A DNA stretch of 57,220 nucleotides from Maricaulis sp. (GTDB lineage: Bacteria; Pseudomonadota; Alphaproteobacteria; Caulobacterales; Maricaulaceae): the NCBI RefSeq assembly GCF_030149425.1, contig NZ_JASBRQ010000058.1, positions 1 through 57,220 of the forward strand, in the 5' to 3' direction. Numbering within the stretch: the stretch's first letter is position 1; every line of letters begins with the position of its first letter. The position numbers and the translations under genes were made by a program. A model generated the notes under the pieces. It was not told the DNA's origin, ran no database searches, and saw only the letters and a list, made by a program, of their open reading frames with translations. Shown here one piece after another: positions 51,556 through 57,220 of the stretch.

Positions 51556-51954
51556 TTAGCCCTTTTTCTTCGGCTCGCGGCGCTCGATGCCGTGACCGGT
51601 GGTGCGCTCGGCGATACGTGCGGACTTACCGCGACGGTCGCGCAGATAGTAGAGCTTGGCGCGACGGACTTTACCGCGGCGCTTGACTTCGATCTTCTCG
51701 ATCATCGGCGAGTAGACCGGGAAAACGCGCTCGACACCTTCACCGAAGGAGATCTTGCGGACGGTGTAGCTCTCATTGAGGCCGCCGCCGGACTTGGCGA
51801 TGCAGACGCCTTCGAACACCTGGACGCGTTCGCGCTCGCCTTCCTTGATGCGGACGTGGACGCGCAGGGTGTCACCGGCGTCAAACTGCGGCAATTCCTT
51901 ATCGCCGAGGACGCGGGCTGCTTCTTCCTGTTCAAGCTGCTCGATCATGTTCAT
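51556..51954 (-). CDS. rplS: 50S ribosomal protein L19
   Basis: A 132-residue L19, at the 30S-50S interface. Conserved segments are [49 protein letters not shown] and [23 protein letters not shown]. The C-terminal 15 residues are a basic tail. Its ATG overlaps the trmD stop (ATGA), the usual trmD-rplS coupling, and a terminator follows. Confidence 0.98.
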   Translation of the reverse strand: MNMIEQLEQEEAARVLGDKELPQFDAGDTLRVHVRIKEGERERVQVFEGVCIAKSGGGLNESYTVRKISFGEGVERVFPVYSPMIEKIEVKRRGKVRRAKLYYLRDRRGKSARIAERTTGHGIERREPKKKG

Positions 51955-52688
51955 CGTGCATTCTCCTTGCGCCGCTTGAACCGCTCGTAAAGGTCCGGCC
52001 GGCGCGCCTTAGTAATCTCTTCCGCCTGTTTTCGGCGCCAGGTCTCGATCTGACCATGGTGCCCCGATAACAGGACCTCTGGGATCTCCCTGTCCTCCCA
52101 TACCCGCGGTCGGGTGTAGTGAGGATATTCGAGGAGATCACCCTCGAAACTCTCATCCTCGGCCGAAGCCGGGTCACCGAGTACGCCGGGGAGGAGTCTC
52201 ACACACGCTTCGATAAGAAGCTGCGCGGGCGCCTCGCCCCCGGCCAGAACGGCATCGCCGACACTGACCTCTTCCATTTCGCGGCCCTCGATGACCCTTT
52301 GATCGAGGCCTTCGAAACGTCCGCAAAATACGACAACACCGGGACCTGCCGCCCATTCCCGAACCCGGGCCTGGGTGATGGGCTTGCCCCGCGGTGTCAT
52401 ATGGATCAGCGGCCGTTTCTCACCTTGCCAGCGAGACTGTACCGCATCGATCGCTTCCGCTGTGACATCCGGCCTGAGCACCATACCAGCGCCTCCGCCG
52501 GCCGGGGTGTCGTCCACGGAGCGGTGCTTATGACGGGAAAAATCCCGGATGTCCACAGTTTCTAGCGCCCAAATCCCGCGATTCGCAGCTGTCTGGATGA
52601 TGGATACACCCAAAGGGCCGGGAAAGGCGTCCGGGAACAGGGTCAGGGCCGTGGCGGTCCAGGGTAATTGCGGCGCGTCATGGGTCAT
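51951..52688 (-). CDS. trmD: tRNA (guanine37-N1)-methyltransferase
   Basis: A 245-residue SPOUT-class enzyme that methylates G37 of tRNAs to keep reading frame. The start MTHDAPQL at 52688 is chosen; the preceding residues of the longer frame are not conserved. Knot motifs include [18 protein letters not shown]-type [12 protein letters not shown] and PHYTRPRVW. The C-terminal domain includes [14 protein letters not shown]. Position between the secreted-protein gene and rplS fits the conserved order. Confidence 0.97.
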   Translation of the reverse strand: MTHDAPQLPWTATALTLFPDAFPGPLGVSIIQTAANRGIWALETVDIRDFSRHKHRSVDDTPAGGGAGMVLRPDVTAEAIDAVQSRWQGEKRPLIHMTPRGKPITQARVREWAAGPGVVVFCGRFEGLDQRVIEGREMEEVSVGDAVLAGGEAPAQLLIEACVRLLPGVLGDPASAEDESFEGDLLEYPHYTRPRVWEDREIPEVLLSGHHGQIETWRRKQAEEITKARRPDLYERFKRRKENAR

Positions 52689-52757
52689 GGCGCGCGGGTT
52701 TAGCAGGGATGGAGCAGCCGGGCCAGCCATCAGGCCCGGCGTCCATCAGGACCGGAC

Positions 52758-53408
52758 TCAGCGGCGGCCGCGGCGGCCTCGCATATTCTGCGGGATCAGA
52801 TCGAACTGGGTGATCGACTCGCGCGTACAGGGCGGGTTGATGATGTCGTCCGTATTCTCGGTGTCGGGACGAACATATTTGAAGCAGACCATACCAATGC
52901 TCTCGGCGTCTGCCGGGGCATAGGTCAGCTCTTCCATGGCCTCGAGCGTAAAGCGCTCGAATTCGGCGGCGTAGCGATAACGCCCATCATCCTGCAGATC
53001 GCTGGTTGCGCACTCGATCGCGGTCTCGCCGACTGATCCATCCGCGGCGACGAGGTTTTCGACAATGCACAGCGCAGTGACGTCATTACGGAAAGCGCCG
53101 CGGGGATAGCCGAGTTCCGGCACATTGCGGACCTGGCGTCCCAGCGCCCAGCTGCCAGCCTGGCGATACAGGGAGATGAAGCGATAAAACGGCAGGTCGT
53201 CTTCGCTGACACTGCCGATCAGGCCCTGACCCATGCCGGCCAGCGCGGTCTCAACGGCACCACCGTCCGTCGTGCCCTCCGGGCATCGGCCCGACGAGAC
53301 AAACTCGCCATCATCATTGGCTTTGATTTCTATCGCGCAATCGACAAATTCGATCGGTTCGGCGTTCTGCACCAGAAGTGCGGTGGCCATCATACCCAAG
53401 GCAAACAT
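52758..53408 (-). CDS. Exported hypothetical protein inside the rimM-trmD operon
   Basis: A 216-residue protein starting MFALGMMATALLVQNAEP, a signal peptide with cleavage near residue 18. The mature part contains six Cys (DCAIE, GRCPE, LCIVE, ECATS, VCFKY, PCTRE), likely three disulfides, and a beta-rich pattern with no recognised domain. Inserting an exported protein between rimM and trmD is unusual; it starts about 205 bp after rimM, so may use its own promoter. The C-terminus is basic (NMRGRRGRR). Function unknown. Confidence 0.7.
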   Translation of the reverse strand: MFALGMMATALLVQNAEPIEFVDCAIEIKANDDGEFVSSGRCPEGTTDGGAVETALAGMGQGLIGSVSEDDLPFYRFISLYRQAGSWALGRQVRNVPELGYPRGAFRNDVTALCIVENLVAADGSVGETAIECATSDLQDDGRYRYAAEFERFTLEAMEELTYAPADAESIGMVCFKYVRPDTENTDDIINPPCTRESITQFDLIPQNMRGRRGRR

Positions 53409-53613
53409 TGTTCGGCTCCCATAATGCACACGCCTTCACCGCCCGGTCTTGCGCCCGGCTGACGAAGTGAATTTTGAGGCATACTACCTGTCTGCACGGT
53501 CGGCGATCATGCGCCGGCGATGCCGCACTGAATGCAGCTGCCCCTCCCCAGAGGTAGAAAAGACTAGCTGTGTGACCTCAGGGATCAAGCCGTGCGGCCG
53601 GTTGCATCACACA

Positions 53614-54156
53614 TCATTCATCACTTGCAGGCGCGTCGCCTTCGATTTCCTCAAGCGGATCAATGGTAACCAGCTTGTCGATGATGGAGATGTGGGGGAC
53701 CTGTTCGCGGGTGAAGGGGATCATCCAGGCGCCCTTGCGGTCCGGCGTGTCGACGATCTCGAGCAGATCACCGCCGCCGAAGTCATGCACCGCCCGGATA
53801 CGGCCCATCGGGGTGCCGTCGAGAGCCTGGACTTTCAGGCCCAGCAGGTCGGAATGGTAGAACTCGTCCTCTTCCAGCTCCGGCAGGGCCGAGCGCGGAA
53901 TGAAGAGTTGGGTGCCGCGGGCGGCCTGGGCCTGTTCGCGGGTGAGGTTTTCCTTGAAGGCGACGACGAACCCTTCTTTGGCGCGGCGGTAGCGCGCCGG
54001 CGTGAAGACGGTTTTGCCCTTGGCATCGAGGAATGGTCCGTAAGCGAAGGCCGCTTCCGGTTCGCCGGTGAAGCTTTTCACCTTGCACTCGCCCCGAACG
54101 CCGTGTGCGCCGGCGATGGCCGCAACGAATACGAGATCAGGCGAGGTTTTGGACAT
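53614..54156 (-). CDS. rimM: Ribosome maturation factor RimM
   Basis: A 180-residue factor that helps mature the 30S head by binding S19. The N-terminal domain has VAAIAGAHGVRGECKVKSFT and the PRC-barrel domain LPELEEDEFYHSDLLGLKV, then GGGDLLEI and MIPFTREQVPHI. The start at 54156 (MSKTSPDL) is favoured over a longer frame. A palindromic REP-like repeat lies just upstream, between rpsP and rimM. Confidence 0.96.
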   Translation of the reverse strand: MSKTSPDLVFVAAIAGAHGVRGECKVKSFTGEPEAAFAYGPFLDAKGKTVFTPARYRRAKEGFVVAFKENLTREQAQAARGTQLFIPRSALPELEEDEFYHSDLLGLKVQALDGTPMGRIRAVHDFGGGDLLEIVDTPDRKGAWMIPFTREQVPHISIIDKLVTIDPLEEIEGDAPASDE

Positions 54157-54171
54157 GAGTGTGCCCTGTAT

Positions 54172-54241
54172 CGTCATCCCGGCGAACGCCGGGACCCCGA
54201 GAGGGCGCGCATTGCGGTCTCGGGGTCCTGACGTGCGTCAG
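54172..54241. repeat. REP-like intergenic palindrome
   Basis: Two nested or adjacent palindromes: CCCGGCG/CGCCGGG (54178-54193) and GGACCCCGAGA/TCTCGGGGTCC (54192-54228), ending in CTGACGTGCGTCAG. The ATCCCGGCGAACGCCGGGAC core is a very common dispersed repeat in many proteobacteria. It sits in the rpsP-rimM gap and could form an mRNA hairpin. Confidence 0.75.
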
Positions 54242-54257
54242 AATGAGCAGATCCGTC

Positions 54258-54719
54258 CTATTCGGACTTCTCTTCTTCAGCAGCAGCCTCTTCGGCCGGA
54301 GCTTCTTCAGCAGCGGCTTCAGCTTCTGCGGCAGCAGCCTCAGCGGCAGCCTTGGCTTCAGCTTCGGCTTCCTTGCGAGCGGCTTCTTTCTCAGCCTTCT
54401 CTTCCAGGCGCTCTTTGGCCTTGATGCCCGGCTCGCCCTTCTTCGGGTTGTTGCCGGCTTCCCAGGACCAGGCGTCAGCCTCGATCTGGCTGATGAAGCG
54501 GCCAACGCGGTCGGTCGGCTTGGCGCCTTTGGCGATCCAGGCCTTGACCTTTTCCATGTCCAGCTTCACGCGCTCGCCGTCTTTCGGCAGCATCGGGTTA
54601 TAGGTGCCGATCTTCTCGATGAAGCGGCCATCGCGCGGCATGCGGCTGTCAGCGACAACGATACGGTAGTAGGGACGCTTCTTGGCGCCGCCACGGGCGA
54701 GACGAATTTTCAGAGCCAT
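54258..54719 (-). CDS. rpsP: 30S ribosomal protein S16 with long acidic tail
   Basis: A 153-residue S16. The core (about 1-85) has [33 protein letters not shown] and [11 protein letters not shown]. Residues about 95-153 are an Ala/Glu/Lys extension ending EEEKSE, probably disordered. E. coli S16 stops near 82 residues; alphaproteobacterial S16 proteins are often longer, but this one is at the long end. It is the second gene of ffh-rpsP-rimM. Confidence 0.96.
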   Translation of the reverse strand: MALKIRLARGGAKKRPYYRIVVADSRMPRDGRFIEKIGTYNPMLPKDGERVKLDMEKVKAWIAKGAKPTDRVGRFISQIEADAWSWEAGNNPKKGEPGIKAKERLEEKAEKEAARKEAEAEAKAAAEAAAAEAEAAAEEAPAEEAAAEEEKSE

Positions 54720-54757
54720 GATGGATATTCCTTGGGTTTAGTCGTTCAAATTCAGGG

Positions 54758-56329
54758 TTATTTCTTGGGCAGACCGATCGGCAGGCCGTCCGGTCCGAGT
54801 TGAGGTGAGCCGCCCAGGCCGGGAAGGCCCTGCGGTGCTTGGCCGCCGCTACCGAGACCGGGGAGCTGCGCCCCGCCCCCTGGCATTCCTTGAGGCGCGT
54901 TACCGCCGAGCAAATCCTGTGTTGCCTTGCCGAGATCAGCCGGGTTCATACCAGCCGCGCCCGGGGGCATGCCGCCCGGCATTCCACCGCCGCCGAGCAT
55001 GCCGGCGAGACCGCCGCGGCCTTTCTTGCCGGCCTTTTTCATCATGTCGGCCATCTGGCGGTGCATTTTGATCAGCTTGTTGACGTCTGCGACCTGGACG
55101 CCGGCACCAGCGGCGATGCGCTTCTTGCGGCTGGCCTTGAGGATTTCCGGCTTGGCGCGTTCCTGCTTGGTCATCGACAGGATGATGGCTTCCTGGCGGG
55201 ACAACATCTTGTCGTCCATTCCTGCGGCCGCAGCCTGGGCTTTGGCCGCCTTGTTCATGCCGGGCAGCAGCCCCATGATCCCGCCGAGACCGCCCATTTT
55301 CTTGAGCTGGCCAAACTGTTCGCGCAGGTCTTCCAGGTCGAACTTGCCCTTGGCCATTTTCTTGGCCATGCGCTCGGCTTTGTCCTGGTCGATCTCGGCC
55401 GCAGCCTTTTCCACCAGGGAGACGATATCGCCGCGGCCCAAAATCCGGCCGGCGAGGCGTTTCGCGTCGAAAGCATCCAGCCCGTCAGGCTTTTCCGAGA
55501 CGCCAAGGAATTTGATCGGCAGACCGGTGACATGGCGCATGGACAGCGCCGCACCGCCACGGCCATCGCCATCCATTCGCGTGAGAACCAGACCAGTCAG
55601 CGGCAGGCGCTCATGGAAGCGCTTGGCGGTCTCGACGGCATCCTGACCGGTCAGGCTGTCGGCCACCAGAAGGGTTTCATGCGGGCGCGTCGCATCGGCA
55701 ATCGCCTGCGCCTCCGCCATCATGTCTTCGTCGATCGAGGTGCGGCCGGCGGTGTCGAGAATGACAACATCATAGCCTTGCAGCTTGCCCGCACTCATCG
55801 CCCGCTTGGCAATATCGACGGCGCGCTGGCCCTCGACGATCGGCAGGAAGCCAACACCGACCTGTCCGGCCAGCTGCTGCAGCTGTTCCATCGCCGCCGG
55901 ACGGCGGGTATCGAGCGAGGCGAGCAGGACTTTCTTCTTGTGCTGCTCGGTAATTTTCTTGGCGAGCTTGGCCGAGGTCGTGGTTTTACCCGAGCCCTGT
56001 AAGCCGGCCATGAGGATGGCGACCGGCGGTTCGCCTTCCAGGTTCAGGCCTTCCGGCTCGCCTTCGCCACCAAGCAGGTCAACCAGGGCGTCATGGACGA
56101 TCTTGACGACTTGCTGGCCTGGCGCGATCGACTTGATGACGTCTTCGCCAACAGCCCGTTCGCGGATGAAGGAGGTCGCCGTCTTGACCACGGGCAGGGC
56201 GACATCAGCCTCCAGAAGCGCGACACGAATCTCGCGCAGGGCCGCATCGACATCCTTTTCCGACAGGACGCCGCGTCCCGTCAGCCTGTCGAATACTCCA
56301 CCCAGTCGTTCTGTCAGCGCGTCGAACAT
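54758..56329 (-). CDS. ffh: Signal recognition particle protein Ffh
   Basis: A 523-residue SRP54 GTPase that delivers ribosomes making membrane proteins to FtsY. The N domain (1-90) is followed by the G domain with GLQGSGKTTTSAKLA, DTRRPAA, DTAGR and TRMDGDGRGG. The Met-rich M domain then binds SRP RNA and signals (about 300-445). A Gly/Pro/Met tail of about 80 residues (GGGGMPGGMPPG, GQAPQGLPG) extends the protein. It is the first gene of the operon. Confidence 0.97.
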   Translation of the reverse strand: MFDALTERLGGVFDRLTGRGVLSEKDVDAALREIRVALLEADVALPVVKTATSFIRERAVGEDVIKSIAPGQQVVKIVHDALVDLLGGEGEPEGLNLEGEPPVAILMAGLQGSGKTTTSAKLAKKITEQHKKKVLLASLDTRRPAAMEQLQQLAGQVGVGFLPIVEGQRAVDIAKRAMSAGKLQGYDVVILDTAGRTSIDEDMMAEAQAIADATRPHETLLVADSLTGQDAVETAKRFHERLPLTGLVLTRMDGDGRGGAALSMRHVTGLPIKFLGVSEKPDGLDAFDAKRLAGRILGRGDIVSLVEKAAAEIDQDKAERMAKKMAKGKFDLEDLREQFGQLKKMGGLGGIMGLLPGMNKAAKAQAAAAGMDDKMLSRQEAIILSMTKQERAKPEILKASRKKRIAAGAGVQVADVNKLIKMHRQMADMMKKAGKKGRGGLAGMLGGGGMPGGMPPGAAGMNPADLGKATQDLLGGNAPQGMPGGGAQLPGLGSGGQAPQGLPGLGGSPQLGPDGLPIGLPKK

Positions 56330-56587
56330 GCGTTCGCCTTCCTCAAATCCAGTTCACCTGCAAGCCAATCGGCATAGGCTATTAGCCCCGCTGAGCGAAA
56401 CCTTCGCCGAGCGGAGTTCTCGCCTGCCTCCCTTTCCCAGATGGGAAGATGTGCAGGTAAGACAAGCCTCAGAGCTTGCGTGATGGAGCGGGCCGTCTAC
56501 GCCTCTTGTCCAGAAGAGTCAAGGAATGCGGTGGGTGATGCGGTCGCGGATACGCGGACAGTCCCCATTTCGCCCGCTGGCCCGGTG

Positions 56588-56779
56588 CTAGTTCGCCCCG
56601 GGCGTGTCAGCGACGGCGAGAACCGGGTTGGCGGTCTCGGTCTGGGCGATGTGGAGCGAGCGCGGTCCGTCCTGGCTGGCGAGCAGGCCGCCATACAGTG
56701 ACGCTGCGACTGCACCGAGGGTGAGCCACAACAGGGCGAATTTCATGAAGGTACGAACGCTTGACTGGGTCCGGGCCAT
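56588..56779 (-). CDS. Small membrane protein
   Basis: A 63-residue protein; the ATG at 56779 has a strong GGAGGAGGAG upstream. The N-terminus is basic, residues about 12-33 form a membrane helix (FALLWLTLGAVAASLYGGLL), and the remainder is polar and likely periplasmic. It is unrecognised. A near-CtrA site lies about 90 bp upstream on its strand. It is separated from ffh by 258 bp with no visible gene. Confidence 0.6.
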   Translation of the reverse strand: MARTQSSVRTFMKFALLWLTLGAVAASLYGGLLASQDGPRSLHIAQTETANPVLAVADTPGAN

Positions 56780-56900
56780 GACACTCCTCCTCCTGTTCGA
56801 GCACACGACTAGTCCACCGCGAGTCGATTAACAGGGTACTACTCAGAAGGGTGAAATGACAAACTTCGTTAATTGGGACTAAATTTAGCGAAACTTGGAA

Positions 56901-57220
56901 TCAAGCTTTCGCCGTCTCGCGCAGGGCCTGATAGAGCTTGTGTCCGCGCAGCACGAACCATAGACCGGTCCACACATTGCCGAGGAAGAATATCGGCAGG
57001 ATCCAGAAAACCCGCACCAGATTTGAGCGTTCCGCCCAGAAAATGATGACGGCGCCGATCAGAAAGCCGAGATAGAGATCCCACATGGCGACGATCCCCC
57101 AGGGATCTGAGAACAGCCAGTCGCCCGCTCCGCCGAAGTCACCAGTCCTGATCGCCCAGGCAATAAGGGCGACCAGGACCAATGAGGGTGCAAGGACGAT
57201 AAGGCGGATAGTCGGGGGCA
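56901..57220 (-). CDS. Polytopic membrane protein, 5' part cut by window edge
   Basis: An open frame reads through the right edge without a clear start; the first complete codon is at 57218. At least three membrane helices are visible (about IRLIVLAPSLVLVALIAW, MWDLYLGFLIGAVIIFWAE and VFWILPIFFLGNVWTGLWFV), with a basic C-terminus. A TTG at 57182 could start a 93-residue form, but the hydrophobic sequence before it suggests a longer protein. No family is recognised. Confidence 0.6.
   Translation of the reverse strand, partial: PPTIRLIVLAPSLVLVALIAWAIRTGDFGGAGDWLFSDPWGIVAMWDLYLGFLIGAVIIFWAERSNLVRVFWILPIFFLGNVWTGLWFVLRGHKLYQALRETAKA

Noticed and set aside
56330..56587. SRP RNA gene next to ffh
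   Set aside because: I looked for the conserved GGAA/GCAG tetraloop hairpin of 4.5S RNA on both strands and did not find it.
1..57220. CRISPR arrays and rRNA genes
   Set aside because: No evenly spaced repeat array and no rRNA-like conserved segment were seen.

Overview
The window looks like a chromosomal segment of a dimorphic, Caulobacter-like marine alphaproteobacterium; Maricaulis or another Hyphomonadaceae/Maricaulales member is my best guess. The reasons are GC-rich core genes, a 1643-residue NAD-dependent glutamate dehydrogenase, the ffh-rpsP-rimM-trmD-rplS block, DUF2794 and DUF1674 proteins, an S16 protein with a long Ala/Glu tail, a textbook CtrA site (TTAA-N7-TTAA) before a histidine kinase, and an alphaproteobacterial SOS box (GTTC-N7-GTTC) before mmcB. 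The genus is inferred, not proven.

Positions 1 to about 13,420 are an integrated mobile element. From left to right it holds a truncated membrane protein, a VirD4/TraD-like DNA-transfer ATPase, a run of small and unrecognised proteins (including a 59-residue zinc-ribbon membrane protein and a DUF4112 protein), and a plasmid-type tyrosine recombinase. Then comes a three-gene operon (DUF2254-like four-helix membrane protein, 56-residue linker protein, CHAT-family caspase-like protease), a degenerate tRNA-like sequence, and a 428-residue tyrosine integrase. The integrase is preceded by two pairs of 11-bp-phased direct repeats that look like integrase arm sites. The membrane-protein/CHAT operon is the best candidate for an undescribed system; its setting suggests anti-phage or element-maintenance function, perhaps protease-triggered membrane damage.

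From about 13.5 kb onward the content is mostly core genome. 13.5-17.7 kb: XRE and LysR regulators and a four-gene operon with a GNAT acetyltransferase and an isochorismatase-fold protein that has lost its catalytic Cys and Lys. 18.0-22.9 kb: the giant glutamate dehydrogenase. 22.9-32.2 kb (minus strand): htpX, rsmB, rpe, a heparinase II/III-like protein, a membrane nucleotide-sugar dehydratase/epimerase, purH and a lipoprotein hydrolase. 32.3-37.8 kb: a DUF1674 (SDH assembly factor 4-like) protein, pyrF, an SDR enzyme, a secreted hydrolase, an SdpR/SdpI-type pair and argG. 38-41 kb: the CtrA-box histidine kinase, thpR, a Bax-inhibitor-1 family protein and DUF2794. 41.4-46.1 kb: a GldA/GldF/GldG/DUF4340 ABC system plus a VOC protein. 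46.1-50.5 kb: a LOG-family protein, a GlxA-like regulator coupled to a DJ-1/PfpI protein, SOS-controlled mmcB, a small metallopeptidase and a class III sirtuin.

An FRG-domain gene with different base composition and a 135-bp palindromic element form a small accessory patch at 50.5-51.5 kb. It sits just downstream of the translation/secretion operon ffh-rpsP-rimM-(secreted protein)-trmD-rplS, all on the minus strand. The right edge has a small membrane protein and a membrane protein cut by the window end.
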